Shown here: positions 1 to 6,014 of the stretch, piece by piece
How positions within the stretch are numbered: position 1 is the stretch's first letter
Layout: the number at the start of each line of letters is the position of its first letter
Origin: Methanosphaera sp. SHI613
Lineage (GTDB): Archaea; Methanobacteriota; Methanobacteria; Methanobacteriales; Methanobacteriaceae
Length of the DNA: 9,440 bases
Reading direction: 5' to 3'
Assembly: GCA_003266145.1 (NCBI GenBank)
Contig: MVJJ01000020.1
Coordinates: forward strand, 1-9,440
The notes under the pieces: generated by a model
Told to the model about the DNA's origin: nothing
The model's database searches: none
The model's input: only the letters and a program-made list of their open reading frames with translations
Made by a program: the position numbers and the translations under genes

Positions 1-8
1 TATTTATA

Positions 9-131
9 AATACATATTTTATTTATTAATACATATTTTATTTATTAATACATGTTTTATATATTATTATTAGCAATACATATTACTGATATTAATAAAA
101 AATTTATATATTATAATCAATAATACATATT
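9..131. repeat. Five AATACATATT boxes, including two tandem 19-bp units
   Basis: The 10-mer AATACATATT occurs at 9-18, 28-37, 75-84 and 122-131, with a one-base variant (AATACATGTT) at 47-56. The first two copies lie in exact tandem 19-bp units (12-30 and 31-49), and a third unit begins at 50 and then decays. Each box is a small imperfect palindrome, AATA-CA-TATT. Start-to-start spacings are 19, 19, 28 and 47 bases. The last copy lies between the TATA-like box (103-112) and the start codon of the downstream ATPase, where a repressor would block transcription. The repeat is read directly; an operator role is inference. The sequence is so AT-rich that chance slippage is a real alternative. Confidence 0.6.
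103..112 (+). promoter_or_regulatory. TATA-like promoter box of the ATPase gene
   Basis: TTTATATATT lies about 53 bases before the ATG at 165. The usual archaeal distance of about 25 bases from box to transcription start would place the start near 134, giving a leader of about 30 nt that includes the GGTGTGA ribosome site at 155-161. The surroundings are almost pure A/T, so other placements are possible. Confidence 0.35.
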
Positions 132-164
132 ACCATACATAATGAATTATTTTTGGTGTGACAA

Positions 165-1355
165 ATGAGTAATCTTGCATGGGTAAACAACAAAGAATTA
201 AACGACAGCGAATTTTATAACCGAACAGAAGAAATATCAAATATCAAAGCATTGCTTAACTTAACAGCAAATGGCAATGCACCATCACTACTTGTAACCG
301 GTATTAGAAATGTAGGAAAAACAGTATTTCTAAACAAAATCAAAAAAGACATGGAAAACGAATACCTAATAATATACATGGACTTTTCACGAGCAGAATG
401 CTATCAAAAAAACAATATGAACCCTACAGGCCTACTCGAATATTACTATAAAGAAACAATAAATGAATGTAAGAAAAAAAACCTGGTAAACTTTGACTAC
501 CGACTGAAAAAATACTTCAAAACCAACGACTTTCACATAAAAGACATTAAAAAAATAGATATACTACCCCTTCCCATAATATCCTCAGAAAAAAACTTCG
601 AAAATCTAAAAGACTTCATATTCAACTTACCCAATGAAATATACAACGACTACAAAGACACAATAAAAGGAATCATAATAATAATCGATGAAATCCAAGT
701 AATAAAAGAATTAAACGAATACTTAGAATCATTCCTATGGATACTGAGAAGTTATACACAAAAACACAACCACATAGCTTATGTTTTCTCCGGTTCAATG
801 AGCTTACAAGACGAACTAATCCCACAAATATCATCACAAAACGGAGCATTCGGAGGTAGAATGATAAACATACAACTAGATCCATTCACCAAAGAAACAA
901 CAAAAAACTATCTAAACAAAAATGCCAATGACTTAATACTAACAGAAGAAGCTTTTGAACGATTTTATAAATGTACCTCAGGAATACCGGCATACATCAA
1001 CATCTTCGGAACACTTTTACCAAAAAATGTACAACTAAACGAAAAAATGATAATAGAAAACTTTGACAAAAACATCACAAGCATAATCTTCCATTTAATC
1101 AACCTCTGGAATAAACTATCAAAGAAAGAAAAAGACATTTTCATCTCATTACTCGATAAACCCCTAAAAAGAAAAGAAATAGCAAATAACATGGGAGTCA
1201 CAACAGGTTCACTAAGCAATTCACTCAAAAAACTACAAAAATTAGACCTAATAACTATAGAAAATAACTTATACACCATAAAAGAAAAACTACTCGCAAG
1301 ATGGTTAAAAAAAGAATATGAAACATACGGCGTATATCCATACATAATAAACTAA
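165..1355 (+). CDS. Archaeal AAA/STAND-type ATPase with C-terminal winged helix
   Basis: This 396-residue protein resembles the archaeal ATPase family (ATPase_2, the MNS group of STAND NTPases), which is common as paralogues in archaeal genomes and whose cellular role is mostly unknown. An N-terminal FYNRTEEI segment (17-24) matches the family's 'F.NR..E' entry motif. The Walker A motif is GIRNVGKT (46-53). A hydrophobic strand ends in the Walker B residues D175-E176. A sensor-1-like segment FSGSM covers 208-212 and a GIP motif lies at 273-275. Residues about 315-375 look like a winged helix (RKEIANNMGVTTGSLSNSLK), suggesting DNA contact or an interaction module. No signal peptide or membrane segment is seen. 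The ATG is supported by GGTGTGA at 155-161. The gene stands alone, with long AT-rich gaps on both sides, and is unlike its housekeeping neighbours. A role in regulation or genome defence is possible, but nothing here shows it. Confidence 0.85.
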   Translation: MSNLAWVNNKELNDSEFYNRTEEISNIKALLNLTANGNAPSLLVTGIRNVGKTVFLNKIKKDMENEYLIIYMDFSRAECYQKNNMNPTGLLEYYYKETINECKKKNLVNFDYRLKKYFKTNDFHIKDIKKIDILPLPIISSEKNFENLKDFIFNLPNEIYNDYKDTIKGIIIIIDEIQVIKELNEYLESFLWILRSYTQKHNHIAYVFSGSMSLQDELIPQISSQNGAFGGRMINIQLDPFTKETTKNYLNKNANDLILTEEAFERFYKCTSGIPAYINIFGTLLPKNVQLNEKMIIENFDKNITSIIFHLINLWNKLSKKEKDIFISLLDKPLKRKEIANNMGVTTGSLSNSLKKLQKLDLITIENNLYTIKEKLLARWLKKEYETYGVYPYIIN

Positions 1356-1460
1356 AAAAAAGCCCTGACAAAATCAACCACCCCACACAATAAATAGAAA
1401 ATTCACAAAAAAACTACAATTACTACTGGAATCAACTAACAATAACAACATAAACACCAT

Positions 1461-1530
1461 AATAATAGTGGATTATTTTCTCTTATAATAGTCTACCATT
1501 TATTTTTCATCTCTACTCTTTTCTTCTATA
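1461..1530 (+). terminator. Possible terminator of the ATPase transcript
   Basis: A 6-bp hairpin (1461-1477) is followed by TTTTC and then a T/C-rich tract ending near 1530. Archaeal RNA polymerase stops at U-rich tracts with or without a hairpin, so this is the best candidate. The stem contains only A-T pairs and the tract lies more than 100 bases past the stop codon, so support is weak. Confidence 0.3.
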
Positions 1531-1630
1531 GTTTAATAACTGAACAAAAAAATTAACACAACATACAACTAAAGAAAACAACCTCGTAATCAACAGATAC
1601 TGACTAATGCAAATATATAATACTTTACAA

Positions 1631-1646
1631 TTACATATATTATATA
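1631..1646 (+). promoter_or_regulatory. TATA-like region upstream of cbf5
   Basis: TTACATATATTATATA is centred about 35 bases before the cbf5 ATG. A transcription start near 1663-1668 would leave a leader of only 5-10 nt, so the mRNA may be almost leaderless. That would fit the weak ribosome site: only AGGA at 1658-1661, at wide spacing. Confidence 0.4.
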
Positions 1647-1673
1647 GTATTAAATGTAGGATATGATTATCTG

Positions 1674-2639
1674 ATGAATGACTATGAATATAACTGTGAA
1701 TCCGAAACTGATTACGATTATGGCTGCAGGCCCGAAGAAAGAAGCATAACCGAGCATATCAATAAGGGTATCTTCAATATTGATAAGCCGGCAGGACCAA
1801 CATCACATGAAGTTGACCTATGGGTTAAGAATATCATGGAAGTTGATAAGACCGGTCACGGTGGAACACTTGATCCAAAGGTTACAGGAGTACTCCCTGT
1901 AGCGTTAAATCAGGCAACACGTGCATTGTCATTACTGTTACTTCTTCCTAAGGAGTATGTTTGTCTTATGCGTATCCATAAGCCGACACCGGTAGAAGAT
2001 ATAATAAGTGTATTCAATGAATTTACGGGTAAAATTTATCAAATGCCGCCTGTAAAGTCAGCTGTTAAAAGACAACTTAGAGTACGCAGCATATATGAAG
2101 TTGAAATACTTGAGATTGAAAACAATCAGGATGTACTTTTCAGGGTAAAATGTGAAAGCGGTACGTATATACGTAAATACTGTCATGACATAGGTGAAGT
2201 ACTTGGATGCGGAGCGCATATGGCAGAACTTAGACGTACTGTCAGTGGAGTATTTACTGAAAATGATTCATTGACTACGTTACAGGATGTTACCGATGCG
2301 TATTATTTCTATAAGAACTGTGGTGATGAACATATACTACGGGATTTGATTCATCCAATGGAATATGTTACCAAGGACTTAAAGAAGATTTATGTTAAGG
2401 ACTCCGCCGTTGACGCTATATGTCATGGTGCAAATCTTGCAAGCAGTGGTATTGTAAAGTTAAATAAAGACATCAATAAAAATAATACAATTTGCTTGAT
2501 GACACTTAAAGATGAATTGTTGGCAATAGGTGAAGCATTGTATTCGGCCGATGAAATATCATCAACCAGTACAAAATTTGTGGTCAAAATCCAAAAAGTT
2601 TTTATACTACCTAAAACATATCCTAAGATGTGGAAGTAA
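1674..2639 (+). CDS. cbf5: Archaeal Cbf5, H/ACA RNP pseudouridine synthase (TruB family)
   Basis: Cbf5 isomerises specific uridines of rRNA, guided by H/ACA small RNAs together with Nop10, Gar1 and L7Ae. It can also make pseudouridine 55 in tRNA. The 321 residues match the archaeal family length. Residues about 15-30 (YGCRPEERSITEHI) are the family's N-terminal lead-in, followed by INKGIFNIDKPAGPTSHEV (29-47). The catalytic loop GGTLDPKVTGVLPV (63-76) carries the nucleophile Asp67. The SGTYIRKYCHDIG segment around 162-174 is the second TruB active-site region. A PUA domain occupies roughly 235-321 and ends in the typical TYPKMW. The ATG at 1674 keeps the conserved N terminus. In related archaea cbf5 lies upstream of rps13 in the ribosomal cluster, as it does here, but with a tRNA gene between them. 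Codon use is slightly richer in G/C than in the neighbouring ATPase. Confidence 0.95.
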   Translation: MNDYEYNCESETDYDYGCRPEERSITEHINKGIFNIDKPAGPTSHEVDLWVKNIMEVDKTGHGGTLDPKVTGVLPVALNQATRALSLLLLLPKEYVCLMRIHKPTPVEDIISVFNEFTGKIYQMPPVKSAVKRQLRVRSIYEVEILEIENNQDVLFRVKCESGTYIRKYCHDIGEVLGCGAHMAELRRTVSGVFTENDSLTTLQDVTDAYYFYKNCGDEHILRDLIHPMEYVTKDLKKIYVKDSAVDAICHGANLASSGIVKLNKDINKNNTICLMTLKDELLAIGEALYSADEISSTSTKFVVKIQKVFILPKTYPKMWK

Positions 2640-2951
2640 TAACATAGGAAAAAAATAATAAAAAATATTTTTTTTAATATATTATTCTTCAAACAAATAC
2701 ATAAGATTTTTTTATTAACTGTAGAACCTGTTAACCTGCGAGTTGATGGGCGAGGTCTAATATTTAGATGTTATTTTTATAAATGGAATAATGTCGTATT
2801 TTTGCATAGATTAGCTTTGGCTATGTAAAAATTTTCATGAAATTATAGTAGTGATATTTCTCTCTAAATTCTATGGTTAATAGTATTTGGAGAATTATAT
2901 TAAGAATGTAGATATTATTATTTACATAAAAGATAATAGCATTTAATAAAT
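2640..2951 (+). other. Structured gap between cbf5 and tRNA-Ser, possible small RNA
   Basis: No coding region is present. A G/C-rich island for this genome (about 2721-2757) stands out. Three hairpins can be drawn. Hairpin one is ACCTGCG 2734-2740 with CGAGGT 2751-2756, one bulged G. Hairpin two is TTTTTGCATAG 2799-2809 with CTATGTAAAAA 2821-2831, 11 pairs with one G-U. Hairpin three spans 2858-2894: TTCTC/GAGAA, then TAAAT/ATTTG, then CTAT/ATAG, loop GGTTA. A TATA-like TTTAATATATT at 2673-2683 would start transcription near 2705. These could be parts of an independent small RNA or of a long tRNA leader. I see no C/D boxes, no H/ACA kink-turn, and no RNase P or SRP RNA signatures, so the identity is unknown. 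Confidence 0.35.
2921..2930 (+). promoter_or_regulatory. TATA-like box of tRNA-Ser
   Basis: TTTACATAAA is centred 26 bases upstream of the first tRNA base. This is the normal archaeal position for a stable-RNA promoter whose transcript starts at or just before the mature 5' end. The match is to the general A/T-rich box only. Confidence 0.5.
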
Positions 2952-3035
2952 GCCGAGATAGTCTAGCTTGGTAAGGCGCAAGACTGGAAATCTTGTGGGC
3001 ATCGGCCCTCCTGGGTTCAAATCCCAGTCTCGGCG
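2952..3035 (+). tRNA. tRNA-Ser, anticodon GGA
   Basis: The 84-nt sequence folds as a class II tRNA. The acceptor stem is GCCGAGA (2952-2958) with TCTCGGC (3028-3034). The D stem is GTC/GGC (2961-2963, 2975-2977). The anticodon stem is CAAGA/TCTTG (2979-2983, 2991-2995) around loop CTGGAAA, with anticodon GGA at 2986-2988. The long variable arm (2996-3010) contains GGGC/GCCC. The T stem is CTGGG/CCCAG (3011-3015, 3023-3027) around TTCAAAT. The discriminator G at 3035 and the long variable arm are serine identity elements. CCA is not encoded, so it is added after transcription. No intron is seen. It reads UCC and UCU codons. Confidence 0.97.
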
Positions 3036-3081
3036 CTTATAATTATCTTTTAGAAATATCTTAAAAAAAATAATTTCATTT

Positions 3082-3100
3082 AAAAAAAATTACTTTTTTT
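3082..3100 (+). terminator. A/T hairpin and T-run after tRNA-Ser
   Basis: Eight A (3082-3089), TTAC, and seven T (3094-3100) form a weak stem, and the T-run alone would serve as an archaeal termination signal. It lies about 60 bases past the mature tRNA end, which leaves a trailer for tRNase Z. The all-A/T stem means the T-run, not the fold, would do the work. Confidence 0.45.
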
Positions 3101-3152
3101 GAACAATTATTTATTATTTTAAATCATCAAACTAAAACAGGTTATTGTTTTT

Positions 3153-3310
3153 ACTAGATTATTCAGAATACGATTTAAATATATTAAATAATAATTTTTA
3201 AGATTCTAAAAATGATTATAATAATTCAAAGCTTATTTTTCCTATTATTTTGTTATAACTCGTTATGGCAATAATAGAAATTACTTCAAAACACATTAGA
3301 ATAATCTAGT
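3153..3310. repeat. 12-bp perfect inverted repeat before rps13
   Basis: ACTAGATTATTC at 3153-3164 is the exact reverse complement of GAATAATCTAGT at 3299-3310, with 134 bases between the arms. The arms enclose the hairpin at 3242-3277. The right arm is followed at once by T residues and the TATA-like box of rps13. It could be a paired protein-binding site at the operon promoter, or a long-range stem in RNA reading through from the tRNA. Function is not shown. Confidence 0.5.
3242..3277 (+). other. Hairpin upstream of the rps13 operon
   Basis: CTATTA (3242-3247) pairs with TAATAG (3272-3277). After a two-T bulge, TTG (3250-3252) pairs with CAA (3269-3271), leaving a 16-base loop. If the operon starts at the TATA-like box at 3311, this lies upstream of the transcript and is not part of its leader. 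Confidence 0.3.
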
Positions 3311-3320
3311 TTTTTATATT
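3311..3320 (+). promoter_or_regulatory. TATA-like box for the rps13-rpoN operon
   Basis: TTTTTATATT is centred about 36 bases before the rps13 ATG. The expected transcription start is near 3338-3342, so the GGAG ribosome site at 3341-3344 would be at the very 5' end of the mRNA, giving a very short leader. This is the only strong candidate promoter near the operon start. Confidence 0.45.
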
Positions 3321-3351
3321 AAAATTTAAAATTCAAAAATGGAGAATTTAT

Positions 3352-3804
3352 ATGGCTGAACAAGAATTTAAACATATGGTTCGTATAACTCGTAAAGACG
3401 TTGACGGAAACAGTACAATAGTTACAGCTTTAACTGAAATCAGAGGAATCGGAAAGGCATTTGCACTTGCAATATGTAAAGTTCTCGATTTAGATCAAGA
3501 CCAACAAATAGGTTACATTGATGAAGATTCAGTTAACAAAATCGAAGAAGTTCTTGAAAACCCTCAAGAATTTGGAATTCCTGAATGGTTATTAAACAGA
3601 AGAATCGATTATGAAACTGGTGAAACTAAACATTTAATCGAATCTGATTTAAACATGACATTACGTGATGACTTAAACAGAATGAAAAAGATTAGAAGTT
3701 ACAAAGGTAAAAGACACGAAGTTGGTCTTCCAGTACGTGGTCAAAGAACTAAATCTACATTTAGACATGGCTCATCTGTCGGTGTAAGCAGATCAAGAGG
3801 ATAA
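3352..3804 (+). CDS. rps13: 30S ribosomal protein S13 (uS13)
   Basis: S13 sits in the head of the small subunit and contacts the 16S rRNA and the B1 bridge to the large subunit. The 150-residue length is normal for archaea, which carry a longer form than bacteria. RGIGKAFA at 31-38 is the conserved helix-turn segment of the N-terminal domain. The family signature, RGQRTKSTFR around 129-138, lies in the basic C-terminal tail. The ATG at 3352 is preceded by GGAG at 3341-3344, seven bases away. It is the first gene of the S13-S4-S11-RpoD cluster, with rps4 38 bases downstream. No abnormal feature is seen. Confidence 0.98.
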   Translation: MAEQEFKHMVRITRKDVDGNSTIVTALTEIRGIGKAFALAICKVLDLDQDQQIGYIDEDSVNKIEEVLENPQEFGIPEWLLNRRIDYETGETKHLIESDLNMTLRDDLNRMKKIRSYKGKRHEVGLPVRGQRTKSTFRHGSSVGVSRSRG

Positions 3805-3842
3805 ACAAAATAAAATAATTAAAATATTAAGGAGAGTTGATT

Positions 3843-4382
3843 ATGGGACATCCAAAAAAACCACGAAAACAATATGACACTCCATCACATCCATGGAATG
3901 CAGACCGTATTAAAGAAGAAAACAGATTAGCAAGTAAATACGGATTAAAAAATAAAAAAGAAATCTGGAAAGCAGACTCTAAAGTAAAAAGATACCGAAG
4001 AGATGCTCGTATTCTATTAGGTATGGATCCAGAAGAAGCAAAAGTTGAATCAGAACAATTATTAAACCATCTTGTAAGAACAGGTATTTTATCACCTAAT
4101 GCTAAACTAGAAGAAGTATTAGACTTAAACGTTGAAGATGTTTTAAGAAGAAGATTACAAAGTTTAGTACACAAAAGAGGTTTAAGTAGCACTGCTAACG
4201 AAGCAAGACAATTTGTTGTACATGGTCACATTACCTTAAACGGTAAAAAAATTAATGCACCAGGACACATTGTTGACAAAGCAGATGAAGAAAATATAGG
4301 TTTCTACCCAGGTTCACCTGTTGCTAAAGAAGTAAGTAGTGAAGAAAAAACTGAAGAATCAGTTGAAGAAGTAGAAGAATAA
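3843..4382 (+). CDS. rps4: 30S ribosomal protein S4 (uS4)
   Basis: S4 binds the five-way junction in the 5' domain of 16S rRNA early in assembly. The ATG at 3843 gives MGHPKKPRKQ, the usual archaeal start, with GGAGAG at 3831-3836 six bases before it. An in-frame TTG six bases further upstream would overlap that site and is rejected. The product is 179 residues. A basic N-terminal half (ARILLG 55-60) is followed by the S4 RNA-binding domain from about 102 to 165 (RRRLQSLVHKRGLSSTANEARQ, then HGHITLNGKKINAPGHIV). The C terminus is a short acidic tail of Glu, Ser and Val (164-179), common in archaeal S4. It lies between rps13 and rps11 in the standard order. Confidence 0.98.
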   Translation: MGHPKKPRKQYDTPSHPWNADRIKEENRLASKYGLKNKKEIWKADSKVKRYRRDARILLGMDPEEAKVESEQLLNHLVRTGILSPNAKLEEVLDLNVEDVLRRRLQSLVHKRGLSSTANEARQFVVHGHITLNGKKINAPGHIVDKADEENIGFYPGSPVAKEVSSEEKTEESVEEVEE

Positions 4383-4421
4383 ACCTAGAATGTAGAAAGA
4401 TATAATTAATTAGGTGATAAT

Positions 4422-4814
4422 ATGGCAGAAAAAGAGAAATGGGGTGTAGCTCACGTTTACTCATCTTTTAACAATACTATTATAACTGTAACTGACATTA
4501 CTGGTGCTGAAACAATTACACAATGGTCTGGTGGTAAAGTAGTAAGATCAGACAGACAAGAATCATCACCATTTGCTGCTATGGAAGCAGCTAACCGTGT
4601 TGCAGATGATATTAAAGAAAAAGGAATTGCTGGACTTCACATAAAAGTACGAGCTTCTGGAGGAAATGGTCCTAGAACACCTGGACCTGGTGCTCAAGCA
4701 ACAATAAGAGCATTAGCAAGAGCTGGTATTAAAATTGGTAAAATTGAAGATGTAACTCCTATACCTCACGATGGTACTGGTAGACCTGGTGGTAAAAGAG
4801 GTAGAAGAGTATAA
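4422..4814 (+). CDS. rps11: 30S ribosomal protein S11 (uS11)
   Basis: S11 forms part of the small-subunit platform near the E site and binds the 16S central-domain region with S7 and S18-like neighbours. The 130 residues contain SSFNNTIITVTD (14-25) and the highly conserved ASGGNGPRTPGPGAQATIRA stretch at 78-97. The tail DGTGRPGGKRGRRV (117-130) is basic. The start is set by AGGTGA at 4412-4417, an exact anti-Shine-Dalgarno match. It follows rps4 by 39 bases and precedes rpoD by 24. Everything is typical of the family. Confidence 0.98.
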   Translation: MAEKEKWGVAHVYSSFNNTIITVTDITGAETITQWSGGKVVRSDRQESSPFAAMEAANRVADDIKEKGIAGLHIKVRASGGNGPRTPGPGAQATIRALARAGIKIGKIEDVTPIPHDGTGRPGGKRGRRV

Positions 4815-4838
4815 GTATTTTAAAAAAAGGGTCATAGC

Positions 4839-5639
4839 ATGAATATAGAAATTGTAGAAAAGGATAATGAAAAAGCTGTATTTATAGTAGAAGGTGTAGA
4901 TGATACATTTATAAATACAATTAGAAGAATATGTCTTGTGGAAATTCCTACACTTGCAATTGAAGATGTTAACATATTCAAAAATGATGCTAAAATGTTT
5001 GATGAAGTATTAGCACATAGACTTGGATTAATACCTTTAACAACTGATTTAGAATCATATGTAATGCCTTCAGAATGTGACTGTGATTCAGGATGTTCTA
5101 GTTGTAAAGTGTCTTTTTTATTAAAAGAGAAAGGTCCTAAAATAGTATATTCAAAAGATCTAAAATCTGACGACCCAGCTGTACAACCAGTTTATGATAC
5201 AATACCAATAGTAAAACTTCAGGAAAACGAAGAAGTAGAACTAGAAGCTATAGCAGAATTAGGTCTAGGATCTGAACATGCAAAATGGCAAGCAACTACC
5301 ACTTGTGGTTACAGATACTATCCAAAGATTGAAATTGACAATGATAAATGTAATGATTTAGAAACATATGTTGAAGAATGTCCTAGGGGTGTACTTCAGA
5401 TTGAGGATGATGCACTTGTAGCAAAAGATGAATTCAACTGTTCTACATGCAGAACATGTCAAAGATTATCTGAAAAAGATGATAATGCAATAGTGGTTGA
5501 TTTTGTAGAGGGCAAATATGTTTTCAATTTAGAAACAGATGGATCTTTAGAACCTGAACAAATTCTCACAATAGCTTGTGATATCCTATCAGAAAAAGCA
5601 GATAAACTCATAAATTTTGTTATGAATGAGGAGGAATAA
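4839..5639 (+). CDS. rpoD: DNA-directed RNA polymerase subunit D (Rpb3/alpha-like)
   Basis: Subunit D pairs with subunit L and, with N and P, forms the platform on which the archaeal polymerase assembles. The 266 residues begin with the dimerisation domain (FINTIRRICLVEIPTLAIEDVNIF, 24-47; HRLGLIPL, 60-67). A Cys-rich segment follows, with C80, C82, C86 and C89. A ferredoxin-like insert spans about 155-215: C171 and C181-Pro182 in the first half, C201, C204 and C207 in the second. C201, C204, C207 and C181 make one complete [4Fe-4S] site. The other site has lost its remaining ligands (L174, Y177 and S211 occupy those positions). The C-terminal part (225-266) completes the dimerisation domain. 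The ribosome site is weak, GGGT at 4829-4832. The symbol follows archaeal use and is unrelated to bacterial sigma-70. Confidence 0.97.
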   Translation: MNIEIVEKDNEKAVFIVEGVDDTFINTIRRICLVEIPTLAIEDVNIFKNDAKMFDEVLAHRLGLIPLTTDLESYVMPSECDCDSGCSSCKVSFLLKEKGPKIVYSKDLKSDDPAVQPVYDTIPIVKLQENEEVELEAIAELGLGSEHAKWQATTTCGYRYYPKIEIDNDKCNDLETYVEECPRGVLQIEDDALVAKDEFNCSTCRTCQRLSEKDDNAIVVDFVEGKYVFNLETDGSLEPEQILTIACDILSEKADKLINFVMNEEE

Positions 5640-5644
5640 GTAAA

Positions 5645-6004
5645 ATGAAACTTTCAAAAACAAACCCAAATACTTTAAATTTAATTGAATCCCTCACCAA
5701 ACAATCATCTGCAGAAGATGCTCCTATATGGAAAGCTGTTGCTAACGAGCTCAAAAAGGCTAATAGAAAAACCAAAGAAGTAAATGTATACCATATAGAA
5801 AAATATTCTGAAAACGATGATACAGTACTTGTACCTACAAAAGTTTTAGGTGAAGGACAAATAACAAAAAGCATAACTGTAGCAGCATTCAAATTTTCAA
5901 ACGAAGCAGTAAGTAAAATTACCGCTGCTGGTGGAAAATGCTTAACAATCGATGAATTAATGGCAGAAAATCCTAAAGGATCTAATGTAAAAATCTTAAA
6001 ATAG
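5645..6004 (+). CDS. rpl18e: 50S ribosomal protein L18e (eL18)
   Basis: L18e is the archaeal/eukaryotic protein of the large subunit related in fold to L15. It has no bacterial counterpart under that name. The 119 residues include SKTNPNTLNLIESL (4-17), the APIWKAVANELKK segment (26-38) and the signature VPTKVLGEGQITKSITVAAFKFS around 63-85. The ribosome site GAGGAGGA at 5628-5635 lies inside the end of rpoD, which stops only five bases before the start, so the two are tightly coupled. Length and order are normal for this cluster. Confidence 0.95.
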   Translation: MKLSKTNPNTLNLIESLTKQSSAEDAPIWKAVANELKKANRKTKEVNVYHIEKYSENDDTVLVPTKVLGEGQITKSITVAAFKFSNEAVSKITAAGGKCLTIDELMAENPKGSNVKILK

Positions 6005-6014
6005 GTGAATGATA

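Larger units (their letters stand above)
1356..1673. other. Gap between ATPase and cbf5 with no gene
   Basis: No credible coding region is seen in these 318 bases. The first 100 bases are rich in A and C on the + strand, like the ATPase coding strand. A small AT-only hairpin follows (AATAAT 1461-1466, loop AGTGG, ATTATT 1472-1477), then a pyrimidine-rich stretch from about 1498 to 1530. Together these could terminate ATPase transcription. The right end carries the cbf5 promoter. No repeat or insertion-sequence end was recognised. Confidence 0.5.
3036..3351. other. Gap between tRNA-Ser and rps13: terminator, hairpin and promoter
   Basis: This 316-base stretch has no gene. From left to right it holds the second arm of an inverted repeat flanking the tRNA (3042-3051), an A8/T7 stem with a T-run (3082-3100), the left arm of a 12-bp inverted repeat (3153-3164), a hairpin (3242-3277), the right arm of the repeat (3299-3310) running straight into six T, a TATA-like box (3311-3320), and the rps13 ribosome site GGAG (3341-3344). 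Confidence 0.6.

Noticed and set aside
12..49. Tandem 19-bp units as the start of a CRISPR array
   Set aside because: The units abut with no spacers, are nearly pure A/T and decay after two copies. No cas gene is present.
673..1345. Two open frames on the - strand within the ATPase gene
   Set aside because: They lie antisense to a well-supported coding region and their translations are low-complexity hydrophobic strings without a family motif or ribosome site.
1672..1707. C/D-box-like CTGATGA and CTGA near the cbf5 start
   Set aside because: The first base of box C is wrong, no C'/D' pair is found, and the stretch is the coding start of cbf5.
2423..2692. Open frame on the - strand over the cbf5 end
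   Set aside because: It is a shadow of the PUA-domain coding sequence, hydrophobic by frame composition, without an initiation signal.
3837..3842. TTG start for rps4 six bases upstream
   Set aside because: It overlaps the Shine-Dalgarno sequence. The ATG at 3843 has ideal spacing and gives the conserved MGHPKKP start.
6009..6014. ATG at 6009 as the rpl13 start
   Set aside because: It touches the AGGTGA ribosome site. The ATG at 6015 has correct spacing and the usual family N terminus.
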